Shown piece by piece: positions 6,971 through 14,839 of a DNA stretch of 17,812 nt; within the stretch, counting starts at the first letter, position 1, and every line of letters begins with the position of its first letter. The notes below the pieces were generated by a model that was given only the letters and a program-made list of their open reading frames with translations, was not told the DNA's origin and made no database searches. The DNA is taken from the NCBI GenBank assembly GCA_900539645.1, contig UQCY01000024.1:1-17812 (forward strand), in the 5' to 3' direction. The translations under genes were made by a program, and so were the position numbers. Origin of the DNA: an uncultured Clostridium sp. (GTDB lineage Bacteria; Bacillota; Clostridia; Peptostreptococcales; Peptostreptococcaceae).

Positions 6971-7133
6971 ATGTATATTTATAGTATGAGGGTTGTCATT
7001 CTTCTTTAAATATATCATTCCCCTCTCCAGGCTTCAGCTACGGCAATTTTGCCTCCGCCTGCAGATTGTCGAGGGGATACGATATATTTAAAGAAGAAAT
7101 AGACAACCCTTATATTATAAAAATATACATAAA
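6968..7133. repeat. 166-bp nested palindromic element (MITE-like)
   Basis: Long near-perfect inverted repeat. Left arm 6968-7016 pairs with right arm 7081-7133 over about 46 bases with only small gaps (for example AGGGTTGTC / GACAACCCT and CTTCTTTAAATATATC / GATATATTTAAAGAAG). Inside are three further stems: CCCCTC/GAGGGG (7020-7025, 7071-7076), CAGGC/GCCTG (7028-7032, 7057-7061) and GGCAA/TTGCC (7042-7046, 7049-7053). No transposase or clear target duplication is seen. The core motif recurs at 7160. The outer arm begins inside the T-tract of the lysW terminator. It could be a non-autonomous mobile element or a large structured RNA. Confidence 0.75.
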
Positions 7134-7159
7134 TAAGAACCTTCAATCGTTTTTAATAT

Positions 7160-7196
7160 AGCTACGGCGAATACCTCCGCTTGGAGATTGGAGAGG
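7160..7196. repeat. Second copy of the palindrome core motif
   Basis: AGCTACGGC, CCTCCGC, AGATTG and GAGG occur in the same order and with nearly the same spacing as at 7036-7074, but without the long outer arms. Flanking TTCAATCG (7142-7149) and CGTTTGAA (7217-7224) can pair with one mismatch. It is probably a decayed or smaller relative of the element at 6968, ending next to the truncated pirin gene. Confidence 0.6.
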
Positions 7197-7224
7197 TGGA
7201 TAAATATAAATATTTTCGTTTGAA

Positions 7225-7449
7225 ATGAGTAATTGTATTTTTATTGGGAATATATATATTAAAAAGGGGGATAGTGTTTATATAAAGAATGGAGATGAAA
7301 AAGCGCAGGTTCTTTATATAAGTTCAAAGGCATTAAATGAACCTATATCTTGGGCTGGACCTATAGTTATGAATTCTAAAGAAGAAATTAAAGAAGCTTT
7401 AGATGAGCTAAATAAGGGTATATTTATAAAAGAAAAGTTAGAATATTAA
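7225..7449 (+). pseudogene. Pirin-family C-terminal remnant
   Basis: 74 codons matching only the end of the C-terminal cupin of pirin proteins: ALNEPISWAGPIVMN followed by SKEEIKEALDEL and NKGIF corresponds to the family's 'plnEPi.w.GPfVMNt.eEi..A..d...G.f' ending. Full pirins are roughly 230-290 residues and have an N-terminal cupin, which is missing. There is no Shine-Dalgarno sequence before the ATG and the frame is closed by a TAA at 7207, so translation is unlikely. The break coincides with the palindromic elements at 6968-7196, suggesting that insertion or deletion at these repeats removed the 5' two-thirds. Confidence 0.7.
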
Positions 7450-7509
7450 TTAAAAAATAGAATAAAGATAAAGAAAGAATAGAATAAAAATAAAAAAGGA
7501 GAGATCGTT

Positions 7510-7797
7510 ATGATAAGAATAGAATATCAATCAGATAAAAAGAGAGCAGTTGCTTTAGATACAGATAGAGAAGATAAGAGAGTTGGAAAGATAAAATATG
7601 TTGAGCAGGACGGAAATTGGGTAGTGAATAGTACTTTTGTCCGTCCAGATTATACAGGTCAGGGAATAGCAGGTCTTTTATTAGCAGAAATAGTTAAGCA
7701 AGCTAGAGAAAAAGGTGTTAAAATAGTACCTGAGTGCTCTTATGTTGAAAGTGCTTTTGAGAGAAAGGAAGAGTACGCTGACGTTTGGGCAAAATAA
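7510..7797 (+). CDS. Small GNAT-family N-acetyltransferase (YjdJ type)
   Basis: 95-residue single-domain protein. TFVRPDYTGQGIAGLLLAEIV carries the acetyl-CoA-binding GNAT motif A (Q-G-x-A/G-G), followed by KGVKIVPECSYVESAF, typical of the short YjdJ/Gtn-like acetyltransferases of under 100 residues. The acceptor is unknown for most members. The start ATG 7510 lies eight bases after AAAGGAGAG. A HAD phosphatase gene starts 26 bases after the stop, so the two are probably co-transcribed. The 60 bases upstream contain a direct repeat of AATAGAATAAA and no convincing promoter. Confidence 0.85.
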   Translation: MIRIEYQSDKKRAVALDTDREDKRVGKIKYVEQDGNWVVNSTFVRPDYTGQGIAGLLLAEIVKQAREKGVKIVPECSYVESAFERKEEYADVWAK

Positions 7798-7823
7798 GTA
7801 TTTTGAGAGGTAAAGTATTATAA

Positions 7824-8534
7824 ATGAAGTTAAATGAATTTAATAAGCAGAGAACTGAGAAATTAAAGGGGAATTTAAAGGCCGTGGTGTTTGATATGGA
7901 TGGTCTTATGTTTAATACAGAGTGGCTTATAAAGTATTGTTGGGATGTTACAGGAAAAGAAATGGGATATGATAACTTTGGAGATAATATATACAATACT
8001 TTAGGTATGAACTACAACAGAAGAAGAGAGTATTTTTTAGATAAATACGGAAAAGACTTTGATTTTGAAGGTTTTACGGATAGATATAGAGAGGTATCAG
8101 CCGATTATTTAGCAAAAAATGGAACTCCGGTTAAGAAGGGGTTAATTAATATTTTAGAGTTTTTAAAAGAGAATGGAATAAAGATGGCTGTTGCTACATC
8201 TTCTAGCAGAAAGTATGCTATGTCAAAAATATGCGATGTGGGTATTGAAGGATATTTTGATACGATAATTTGTGGAGATATGGTTACTAAGTCAAAACCA
8301 GATCCCCAGATATATAAGATGGCATGTGATGGTTTAAGCGTTGATTATGCAAGTTGTATAGCATTTGAAGATTCTCCAAATGGGATAAGATCAGCATATG
8401 CAGCGGGAATGAATCCTATAATGATTCCAGATTTGTTGGCTGATGCACCAGAAGAAGTGGAAGAGATGTTAGTTGCAAAGTTGGAAGATTTAGATGAAGC
8501 AGTAGAATTTTTAAAGAATATTTTAGAAAAATAA
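7824..8534 (+). CDS. HAD-superfamily hydrolase, beta-phosphoglucomutase/phosphatase-like
   Basis: 236-residue cytoplasmic phosphotransferase of HAD subfamily IA. Motif I is FDMDGLMFNTE, with nucleophile D24 and acid D26. Motif II is the threonine/serine run in AVATSSSRKYA. Motif III is the lysine of KSKPDPQIY. Motif IV is FEDSPNGI. The alpha-helical cap lies between motifs I and II. The substrate is probably a small sugar phosphate or similar but cannot be assigned. An 18-residue segment precedes the usual start of the fold. ATG 7824 has only a weak ribosome site (GAGAGG at a long spacing), and no better start is seen. It follows the GNAT gene and ends at a bidirectional terminator. Confidence 0.85.
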   Translation: MKLNEFNKQRTEKLKGNLKAVVFDMDGLMFNTEWLIKYCWDVTGKEMGYDNFGDNIYNTLGMNYNRRREYFLDKYGKDFDFEGFTDRYREVSADYLAKNGTPVKKGLINILEFLKENGIKMAVATSSSRKYAMSKICDVGIEGYFDTIICGDMVTKSKPDPQIYKMACDGLSVDYASCIAFEDSPNGIRSAYAAGMNPIMIPDLLADAPEEVEEMLVAKLEDLDEAVEFLKNILEK

Positions 8535-8540
8535 AAAATA

Positions 8541-8577
8541 AGCCTCCTAAGACATTGGTCAAAGGAGGCATTTTTTT
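8541..8577. terminator. Bidirectional terminator between convergent genes
   Basis: GCCTCCT / AGGAGGC (8542-8548, 8563-8569) with an inner GAC/GTC pair, followed by seven Ts on the plus strand. On the minus strand the stem is followed by TTATTTTTTATTTTT. It therefore serves both the HAD gene and the GntR-type regulator, whose stop codon overlaps the T-tract. Confidence 0.85.
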
Positions 8578-9220
8578 ATTTTTGTTCTTCTTTGTCGTCA
8601 TTTCCATATAGGAACATAGGTACAGAGTTGAATATATGTTTATCTCCAACTACTAGTAAAGTATCTCCCTCCATAAATTCTATATATGGACCAGGAGAAA
8701 TTATAAGCTCGTCGTTTCTCTTGATTGCTACTATTGTACCACCAGTATTTTGCCAGAACTTAGTTTTTCCAGCATCCTGACCGATATACTTACATTCTTT
8801 AGTAAGCACAAACTGAGCAGGAACAAGAGGATTTATTATCTCTAGTCTGTTTGAATAATCTAAGATTTTATTTATTGTATCTAGAATATTGTCTTCGATT
8901 TTAGATTTTGCATCTAGAAGATCGTACAAGTCTGACTTATAAGATGAGATATTTGTAAGGTCCTGATATTTTTTAATAAAAGAAGATGCTTTAGCAGATG
9001 AAAGTACTATAACACCCTTTCCTTTAATACTTTTGACAACACCTATGTCTTCAAGTATTTTCACAGAACGTCTAACTGTTTCTGGAGATACATTGTATTT
9101 TCCAGCTAGAACAGAACGACCATATAAAATTGAATTTTCTTCTACTTCACCTGTATATATCTTATTTGCTATATCTAGAGCGATTTTTTGATATATCGGC
9201 ATTGTGTAATTACTATCCAT
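8576..9220 (-). CDS. GntR-type HTH regulator with RCK_C (TrkA-C) domain, BusR-like
   Basis: 214-residue cytoplasmic transcription factor. Residues 1-75 form a GntR winged helix: MPIYQKIALDIANKIYTGE, then VSPETVRRSVKILEDIGVV and a KGKGVIVL wing. Residues about 80-125 form a helical linker likely to coil. The last 80 residues (FVLTKECKYIG, GGTIVAIKRNDELIISPGP, EGDTLLVVGDK) are a TrkA-C/RCK_C domain. This architecture is that of BusR, which represses the BusA osmolyte importer and uses RCK_C to bind c-di-AMP; ligand and target here are inferred. The start is ATG 9220, since GGGTGA precedes it; the GTG at 9232 overlaps that site. No osmolyte or potassium transporter gene is adjacent, so it either acts in trans or on a neighbour. 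It is convergent with the HAD gene. Confidence 0.85.
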   Translation of the reverse strand: MDSNYTMPIYQKIALDIANKIYTGEVEENSILYGRSVLAGKYNVSPETVRRSVKILEDIGVVKSIKGKGVIVLSSAKASSFIKKYQDLTNISSYKSDLYDLLDAKSKIEDNILDTINKILDYSNRLEIINPLVPAQFVLTKECKYIGQDAGKTKFWQNTGGTIVAIKRNDELIISPGPYIEFMEGDTLLVVGDKHIFNSVPMFLYGNDDKEEQK

Positions 9221-9255
9221 TAAATCACCCACTTTTAAATAATTATAATACTTCT

Positions 9256-9284
9256 ATTTTATAATATTTTAACAAATTTGTCTA
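9256..9284 (-). promoter_or_regulatory. Promoter of the BusR-like gene
   Basis: The minus strand reads TAGACA (9284-9279), a 17-base spacer and TAAAAT (9261-9256); each hexamer is one base off consensus. Confidence 0.55.
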
Positions 9285-9330
9285 GATATTGGCAACAAAT
9301 AAAAATGTAACTATGTAAATATTTTAAAAT

Positions 9331-9380
9331 AAAAAAGGCGAAATAATAGAAAATGTAAAAAATTCGTATTAAATCGCCTT
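9331..9380 (-). terminator. Terminator of the ridA-family gene
   Basis: On the minus strand AAGGCGA (9380-9374) and TCGCCTT (9341-9335) can pair across a 32-base partly self-pairing loop, followed by TTTTTTATTTTA. Confidence 0.6.
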
Positions 9381-9422
9381 CAAAAAATTAATATTTAAAT
9401 GTTCAATAGTTTAGAGTATATA

Positions 9423-9767
9423 CTATTTTTCAGCAGCAACTACACTCATTTCAACAAGTAGATGTTCTCTAGCAAGTCTAGCTTCAACACAAGCTCTAGC
9501 TGGTTCGTGTCCTTCTTCTACCCATGCATCCCAAACAGAGTTCATCTGTTCGAAGTCTTTCATATCTCTTAAGTATATTGTTACAGAAAGGATATGTTTT
9601 TTATCTGATCCGTAGTTTTCTAATAATTCTTCAACTTTAGCAAGAACACCTTTAGTCTGTTCTATTATATCTCCTTCTCCGCAAGTCTGTCCGCATAGAT
9701 ATATAGTATCTTTGTGTTTTACAACTCTGCTCATTCTTCCAGTGCCTTCAAATCTTTTTATTGACAT
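9423..9767 (-). CDS. RidA/YjgF/YER057c family protein (YoaB-like subgroup)
   Basis: 114-residue cytoplasmic protein of a family that forms trimers and hydrolyses reactive enamine/imine intermediates from PLP enzymes. The binding arginine is R91 in [10 protein letters not shown], with VEMSVVA following. The N-terminus ([23 protein letters not shown]) and the MNSVWDAWV block resemble E. coli YoaB more than RidA itself, so true deaminase activity is likely but not certain. The start is ATG 9767 after GGAGGGCG; an upstream in-frame ATG would add a hydrophobic, AT-rich segment with no family match and is rejected. It is monocistronic and divergent from the EamA gene. Confidence 0.88.
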   Translation of the reverse strand: MSIKRFEGTGRMSRVVKHKDTIYLCGQTCGEGDIIEQTKGVLAKVEELLENYGSDKKHILSVTIYLRDMKDFEQMNSVWDAWVEEGHEPARACVEARLAREHLLVEMSVVAAEK

Positions 9768-9805
9768 AATTTCGCCCTCCTTAAAATAATATGCTATAAA
9801 ATTAT

Positions 9806-9835
9806 AATATATATGTAAAAAATAATCTAGTCCAA
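9806..9835 (-). promoter_or_regulatory. Possible promoter of the ridA-family gene
   Basis: The minus strand has TTGGAC (9835-9830) and TATATT/TATATA 18 or 16 bases later. A perfect TATAAT at 9806-9801 is too far (23 bases) from that -35. Confidence 0.35.
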
Positions 9836-9912
9836 GAATAAAAAATAATAAACTAATAAACAAAAAATAATTGAGAAAAATAAATTAAAATTGTATTTAA
9901 TTGAGAATTTTT

Positions 9913-9927
9913 ATCGTGGAAAACGAT
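9913..9927. repeat. Small inverted repeat between ridA-family and EamA genes
   Basis: ATCGT-ggaaa-ACGAT, immediately before an orphan TTGACA (9930-9935). It is a possible operator, weakly supported. The rest of the 9768-10138 intergenic stretch holds the two promoters and an AT-rich leader; no gene was seen. Confidence 0.3.
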
Positions 9928-9978
9928 GTTTGACAATATTTAGCGCATAAATCTTAAAAGTTTAAAAAATTGTGCAAC

Positions 9979-10007
9979 TTGACATTAAAGAGGGTAAAAT
10001 ATAAACT
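9979..10007 (+). promoter_or_regulatory. Promoter of the EamA transporter gene
   Basis: A perfect TTGACA (9979-9984), a 17-base spacer and TAAACT (10002-10007), similar in form to the lysine-riboswitch promoter. It predicts a leader of about 125 bases. An AAAGGAG at 10011-10017 has no usable start after it, and bases 10028-10075 can form an imperfect AT-rich hairpin. Confidence 0.55.
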
Positions 10008-10138
10008 AATAAAGGAGTTTGATTTTAATATATAGATTTTACGGTTTGCATATGTAAATAAAAAATCCTATATTGAATCAATTAAATTCGAGATTATTTA
10101 AAAGGGATTAAAATATAATTTTAAAATGGAGGAAAAGT

Positions 10139-11041
10139 ATGGAATCAAGCAACAGATTAAAAGGTGTATTCTTTATAATACTATCTGCAGCTGGGTTTGC
10201 GGGAATGTCTGCTTTTGTAAAATTAGCAGGTGATTTACCGAGCTTTCAGAAGGTATTTTTCAGAAATTTAGTGTCTACAGTAATGGCACTTTATCTAATA
10301 ATAAAACATAAGGGAAGTTTTACAGGAAAGAAGGAAAATAGAAAGCTTTTACTTATGAGATCACTATTCGGAACTTTAGGAGTGATATTCAACTTCTATG
10401 CGATAGACAAGCTTATACTATCAGATGCTAATATGTTAAACAAGATAAGCCCATTCTTAGTGGTTATCTTAAGTGCTATCTTCTTAAAGGAAAAAATAAA
10501 CACAAAACAGATTTCAATGATAATGATTGCATTTGTAGGTGCGTTATTTATAATAAAGCCTACATTTAGCGTGCAAATAGTACCTTATTTAGCTGGTATA
10601 CTTGGAGCAATTTGTGCAGCATCTGCATACACTTGCCTTAGAGCTATAGGAAACAAAGAAGACTATTACACAATAGTATTCTTCTTCTCAGTATTTTCTA
10701 TAGTTTCTATACTGCCAATAGTGGTTATGGTTTATGAACCGATGACATTAATGCAACTTGTATATATGCTTATGGCTGGTGTATGTGCTAGTATAGGACA
10801 GTTTGGGATAACACTGGCATATAGATTTGCTCCAGCGAAAGAGATTTCTATATTCGACTATACAAATATAATATTCTCAGCAATTTTAAGTATAGTTATA
10901 TTTGGTGCGTATCCAGATAGATGGAGTATTTTAGGATACTGTATAGTATTTGCTGCTGCGCTTTATATGTTTATGTATAATAGAAAGCTTGATAGAGAAG
11001 AAAGAGCCAAGCTTCAGAATAAATATACTGTAACAAAATAA
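10139..11041 (+). CDS. EamA/DMT-superfamily transporter
   Basis: 300-residue inner-membrane protein with about ten hydrophobic helices arranged as two EamA repeats of roughly 140 residues. The first repeat starts LKGVFFIILSAAGFAGMSAFVKL and ends GALFIIKPTF; the second starts about residue 150 and ends YCIVFAAALYMF. These are typical drug/metabolite transporter features (for example RNLVSTV in helix 2-3 and LSAIFLKEKI in helix 4). Substrates of this family range from amino acids to nucleotides and cannot be deduced here. The start ATG 10139 is six bases after GGAGG. It has its own promoter and a strong terminator, so it is probably transcribed alone. Confidence 0.88.
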   Translation: MESSNRLKGVFFIILSAAGFAGMSAFVKLAGDLPSFQKVFFRNLVSTVMALYLIIKHKGSFTGKKENRKLLLMRSLFGTLGVIFNFYAIDKLILSDANMLNKISPFLVVILSAIFLKEKINTKQISMIMIAFVGALFIIKPTFSVQIVPYLAGILGAICAASAYTCLRAIGNKEDYYTIVFFFSVFSIVSILPIVVMVYEPMTLMQLVYMLMAGVCASIGQFGITLAYRFAPAKEISIFDYTNIIFSAILSIVIFGAYPDRWSILGYCIVFAAALYMFMYNRKLDREERAKLQNKYTVTK

Positions 11042-11055
11042 TAATTAAAATTTGT

Positions 11056-11093
11056 AGAAGATGTTCTTGTATTTGAGGCATCTTCTTTTTTTT
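11056..11093 (+). terminator. Terminator of the EamA gene
   Basis: AGAAGATG / CATCTTCT (11056-11063, 11079-11086), an 8-bp perfect stem with an eight-T tail. Confidence 0.88.
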
Positions 11094-11194
11094 GAAAAAT
11101 TTACGTTAATGAGATTTTAATAAAATTTATAACACTATTGATAAAATCTATAAAATAAATAGAAATTGTTTATCAATAAAATTTTTTAAAAACC

Positions 11195-11224
11195 TTAACA
11201 AAATTATCACAAATGAATTATAAT
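11195..11224 (+). promoter_or_regulatory. Promoter of the malY/patB-like gene
   Basis: TTAACA (11195-11200), an 18-base spacer and a perfect TATAAT (11219-11224). Upstream is a 9-bp inverted repeat ATTGATAAA / TTTATCAAT (11137-11145, 11169-11177), which may be an operator or chance in AT-rich DNA. Confidence 0.6.
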
Positions 11225-11278
11225 AATAAGAGAAAAGTCAAAAAATTTATAAAATAAAAATATGGGGAGATGGAAAAA

Positions 11279-12469
11279 ATGGGAAAATATAATTTTGACG
11301 AATATGTAGAAAGAAGAAATACAAACTGTACAAAATGGGACAATCTTGATAAGACATTCCCAAGAGCTAAAAAAGACTCTATACCTATGTGGATAGCAGA
11401 TATGGACTTTGCTGTTGCGGATCCTATAATTGAATCAGTACATAGAGTGGCTGATAGAAAAGTATTTGGTTACAGCACAAGAGAAACTGATGAATTTTAT
11501 AACGCTGTTTTAGGTTGGTACAAGAGAAGATTCGACTGGGAATTAGACAGAGAATCTATAATGTTCTGTGGAGGAGTAGTTCCTGCAGTAGCACTTTTAA
11601 TAAGATTATTAACAGAAGAAGGAAATGGTGTAATTATACAAAGACCAGTTTACTACCCATTCACAAATAAGATAAAAGAGAACAATAGAAAAGTTGTAAA
11701 TAACCCTCTTATATACAAAGACGGTAAATACACTATGAACTTTGAAGATTTAGAAGAAAAAGCAGCAGATCCTAATAATAAATTAATGATACTTTGCTCA
11801 CCTCACAACCCAGTAGGTAGAGTATGGACTGAAGAAGAGCTTAAAAAAGTTGTTGAAATATGTAAAAAACACGATGTATTTATAATAGCTGACGAAATAC
11901 ACAATGACTTAGTAAGAAAAGGACATAAACACATAAACTTACAGAAATTATGCCCAGAATATAGAGAACACATAGTTACTTGCTTAGCACCTAGTAAGAC
12001 ATTCAACCTTGCTGGTATGCAGATGTCAAACATAATAATAAATACTCCAGAGCTTAGAGAAGCTTGGTTAAAAGAAGTTCCAAAGAGTGGAGCACAGCAC
12101 AATCCTAATCCATTCTCAATAGAAGCTATTATAGCTGCATACAATGAAAGTGAAGATTGGCTAGATGAATTAATAGAATACTTAGATGCAAATGCTAAAT
12201 ATGTAGAAGAATTCGTTAAAGAAAACCTTCCAAAAGTTAAAGTAACTCCATTAGAAGGAACATACTTAATGTGGTTAGATTTCAATGAATATGGAATAAG
12301 CGCAGATGAATTAGAAACAATAATGCTTGAAGAAGCTGGATTAATATTCGACGAAGGTACAATGTTCGGTGAAGAAGGAAGCGGATTTGAAAGAATAAAC
12401 ATAGCTTGCCCAAGATGTATATTAGAAGAATGTATGAAGAGAATACACGAATCTTTTAAAGATAGATAA
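11279..12469 (+). CDS. patB: PLP-dependent C-S lyase, MalY/PatB family aminotransferase
   Basis: 396-residue fold-type I PLP enzyme. MalY/PatB proteins cleave cystathionine or cysteine C-S bonds, releasing homocysteine or sulfide, pyruvate and ammonia. Visible features are the PMWIADMDF N-terminal signature (36-44), N177 in SPHNPVGR, D205 in ADEIHND, the PLP lysine K240 in APSKTFNLAG, and the carboxylate-binding arginine region near FERINIACPR. The length is normal. The start is ATG 11279, nine bases after GGGGAG; the ATG at 11270 abuts that site. An MFS transporter begins 60 bases downstream with no terminator between, so they are probably co-transcribed, and that protein may export or import a sulfur amino acid or product (inference). 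An exact enzymatic role such as maltose-regulon modulation is not implied. Confidence 0.87.
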   Translation: MGKYNFDEYVERRNTNCTKWDNLDKTFPRAKKDSIPMWIADMDFAVADPIIESVHRVADRKVFGYSTRETDEFYNAVLGWYKRRFDWELDRESIMFCGGVVPAVALLIRLLTEEGNGVIIQRPVYYPFTNKIKENNRKVVNNPLIYKDGKYTMNFEDLEEKAADPNNKLMILCSPHNPVGRVWTEEELKKVVEICKKHDVFIIADEIHNDLVRKGHKHINLQKLCPEYREHIVTCLAPSKTFNLAGMQMSNIIINTPELREAWLKEVPKSGAQHNPNPFSIEAIIAAYNESEDWLDELIEYLDANAKYVEEFVKENLPKVKVTPLEGTYLMWLDFNEYGISADELETIMLEEAGLIFDEGTMFGEEGSGFERINIACPRCILEECMKRIHESFKDR

Positions 12470-12529
12470 TTAAGCTTTGGGAAGATATAAATAGGGGATA
12501 TGCCTTTAATTTTTAAAAAGGCGGAAAAT

Positions 12530-13738
12530 ATGGAAACTATAAGAGTAATAAAAAAACTAAATAGAAATATGAAAATGTTCTTGATTGTAAATCTGATTGA
12601 ATGTTTTGTTATGGGAGTTTTCAATACATTCGTCGGAATATATCTGAAAGAGATCGGATATGGAGAACATTTTGTAGGATATGTATTATCCATAAATACG
12701 TTGGTTATTGCGTTTGGCTCTGTTTTTAGTGCATATCTATTGGAAAAAATAGGTAGAAGATACAGTTTTATGCTAGGATTTTTATTTACTGCAGCTGGTA
12801 GTATAGGAATTATCTTTGTTCATAGCAAGATACTGATACTTCTTATGTCTGTTGCTGTAGGGTTTGGTCTTAGTGTAAGGGCGACTGCGGAGGGAATGTT
12901 TATAACCGAAAATACTCCTGAGGAAAATAGGGTTGCTGTTTTCAGCCTTAGTTATGTAATCTACAACTTAGGATATGTTTTGGCTACGTTTTTAGGTGGA
13001 GTAATTTCATCTTATATGGCACATGTTGTCGATTCAAAAACAGCAGTTCAGATAATTTTCGTAATATCTACATTTATGTCTTTAATAGCGATAATTCCTA
13101 TAGCGCTTATGAAAGATCCTAAAAACCATGTTCCTAGAGATATGAAGGGATGTTTTAAGGCTTATAAGAATATAATGAAGAAAAATGTAATAGCATTTAT
13201 GATTTATTACGGAATTATTGGAGTTGGAGCAGGTCTTGTTGTTCCATTCTTCAGTATATATCTAAAATATAGTATGAATATAAGTGATGCAGTTGTAGGT
13301 AGTATTTTATCTATATCTCAGTTTGGATGCATCGTTGGTGGTATGGTTATACCATTTTTAGTATCGAGAATGGGAAGAGCCAGAACAGTTATATTCTGCC
13401 AGCTTATATCAATACCGTTTCTACTATCAATAATGTTCCCTCAAGGGCTTATAATGCTTACAATAGCCTTCTTTATGAGAAATGGTCTTATGAATATGGC
13501 TACACCTGTTATGCAGAATCTTGAGATGGATCTTATTGAAGAAGATGAAAGAACAAACTTGAGTAGCTTAGCTGCAGTTGTTCAAAATCTTAGTAGGGCA
13601 ATTGGTATTACTGCTGGTGGATTTATAATGGAGCATATCTCATACAATGCGCCGTATTTTGTAACTGTTGTACTGTATGTGATAGGAGTACTAATATTTA
13701 GAAGTATTTATAAAAGTGATTTAATAGGAAAGAAATAG
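12530..13738 (+). CDS. Major facilitator superfamily transporter
   Basis: 402-residue membrane protein with about twelve hydrophobic segments and a central cytoplasmic loop (MKDPKNHVPRDMKGCFKAYKN, near residue 200). The loop between helices 2 and 3 is LLEKIGRRYSFMLGF, a version of the MFS D-x-x-G-R-R motif, and a related VSRMGRARTV occurs between helices 8 and 9. The substrate is unknown; gene position behind the C-S lyase suggests an amino-acid or sulfur compound. The start ATG 12530 is preceded by AAGGCGG at good spacing. The in-frame ATG 12500 has its purine run only one base away and would add ten nonhydrophobic residues. It ends at a 13-bp-stem terminator. Confidence 0.87.
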   Translation: METIRVIKKLNRNMKMFLIVNLIECFVMGVFNTFVGIYLKEIGYGEHFVGYVLSINTLVIAFGSVFSAYLLEKIGRRYSFMLGFLFTAAGSIGIIFVHSKILILLMSVAVGFGLSVRATAEGMFITENTPEENRVAVFSLSYVIYNLGYVLATFLGGVISSYMAHVVDSKTAVQIIFVISTFMSLIAIIPIALMKDPKNHVPRDMKGCFKAYKNIMKKNVIAFMIYYGIIGVGAGLVVPFFSIYLKYSMNISDAVVGSILSISQFGCIVGGMVIPFLVSRMGRARTVIFCQLISIPFLLSIMFPQGLIMLTIAFFMRNGLMNMATPVMQNLEMDLIEEDERTNLSSLAAVVQNLSRAIGITAGGFIMEHISYNAPYFVTVVLYVIGVLIFRSIYKSDLIGKK

Positions 13739-13741
13739 TAA

Positions 13742-13780
13742 AAATGGACTGTTGTAAATTATGCAACAGTCCATTTCTTT
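13742..13780. terminator. Bidirectional terminator between MFS and msrAB genes
   Basis: AAATGGACTGTTG / CAACAGTCCATTT (13742-13754, 13764-13776), a 13-bp perfect stem. TTTCTTT follows on the plus strand and TTTTTACTATTT on the minus strand, serving both convergent genes. Confidence 0.85.
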
Positions 13781-13850
13781 AGGGATATAATTAATTGGTT
13801 TTATAGTTAAGTATGTGAGAATACCTACTAACAAGTTTAAGTTTTGAATT

Positions 13851-14804
13851 TTATTCAAATATTTTTAAATATTCTCCGTATCCTTCTTTTTCCATATCTT
13901 CTTTAGGTATGAATTTAAGTGATGCAGAGTTTATGCAGTATCTAAGTCCGCCAAGTTCTTCTGGACCGTCATCAAATACGTGTCCTAAGTGAGAGTTTGA
14001 TACTCTACTTCTTACCTCAGTTCTAAGCATTCCCATAGAGAAGTCAGTTCTTTCTGATAGAGAATTGTTTTCTACAGGTTTAGAGAATGCTGGCCAACCA
14101 CAACCGCTTTCAAATTTGTCTTTAGAAGAGAATAATACTTCTCCACCAACGACATCTACATATATTCCTTCTTCAAAGTTGTTAAAGTAGTCATTTTCAA
14201 ATGGACACTCAGTCATATCATTCTGAGTAACTTCAAACTGAATATCAGTAAGTTTTTCTTTTAACTCATCTCTATCAGGTCTACTTCCATCCCAAAATGC
14301 CTTAACAAAATTGTATCTTCCAGAATTTTTGTAGTACATATTGTAGTGCTGAGGCTGTTTTTTGTAGTAATTCTGATGCTCTGGTTCTGCATTGTAGAAT
14401 GTAGTAGCATCAATTATTTCAACTGATATAGGTCTATCAAATCTTTTGCTCTCATCTAATTCCTTTTTAGACTGTTCAGCTATTTTTCTCTGTTCTTCAT
14501 CGTGAACGAATATAGCTGGTCTATACTGAAGACCTCTGTCAACAAATTGCCCATTAGAGTCAGTTGGATCTATCTGTTTCCAGAATACATCTAATATATC
14601 AGCGTAATCTATTAAAGAATCATCGTAAGTTATTTCTATAGCTTCATAATGTCCTGTAGTTCCGCTGCATACTTCTTTATATGTAGGGTTTTCTGTTTCA
14701 CCGCCAGTATATCCAGAAACTACCTCAAGTATTCCATCGTATTTAGAGAATGGTTTTACCATACACCAAAAACATCCTCCTGCAAATGTAGCTTTTTTTA
14801 TCAT
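13851..14804 (-). CDS. msrAB: MsrA-MsrB fusion methionine sulfoxide reductase
   Basis: 317-residue cytoplasmic repair enzyme that reduces both methionine-S-sulfoxide and methionine-R-sulfoxide. The MsrA domain comes first: [10 protein letters not shown], catalytic C11 and C14, followed by [24 protein letters not shown]. The MsrB domain occupies about the last 130 residues: [11 protein letters not shown] with the likely resolving Cys, [13 protein letters not shown], and catalytic C290 in [12 protein letters not shown]. The CxxC pairs that bind structural zinc in many MsrB proteins are absent (the first position reads YVDVVGGE), as in other zinc-free MsrAB fusions. The start is ATG 14804, preceded by AAAGGATGTG; the ATG 12 bases upstream overlaps that site. 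It is divergent from alaX, with an inverted repeat in between. Confidence 0.93.
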   Translation of the reverse strand: MIKKATFAGGCFWCMVKPFSKYDGILEVVSGYTGGETENPTYKEVCSGTTGHYEAIEITYDDSLIDYADILDVFWKQIDPTDSNGQFVDRGLQYRPAIFVHDEEQRKIAEQSKKELDESKRFDRPISVEIIDATTFYNAEPEHQNYYKKQPQHYNMYYKNSGRYNFVKAFWDGSRPDRDELKEKLTDIQFEVTQNDMTECPFENDYFNNFEEGIYVDVVGGEVLFSSKDKFESGCGWPAFSKPVENNSLSERTDFSMGMLRTEVRSRVSNSHLGHVFDDGPEELGGLRYCINSASLKFIPKEDMEKEGYGEYLKIFE

Positions 14805-14839
14805 ATATTTACACATCCTTTGTAATCTTAATTAATATT

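Noticed and set aside
6933..7200. CRISPR array or T-box leader in the repeat-rich region
   Set aside because: There are only two unequal copies of the core with no regular spacers, and the GGAACC stem is a simple terminator after lysW with no specifier loop or downstream amino-acid gene.
11137..11177. ATTGATAAA / TTTATCAAT inverted repeat as a firm operator
   Set aside because: It has a 23-base spacer and lies in very AT-rich DNA, so it is mentioned only alongside the promoter.
11803..12693. 296-codon minus-strand open frame
   Set aside because: It is opposite the patB-like gene and the start of the MFS gene, has no family resemblance and no ribosome site; it is a low-stop shadow frame.
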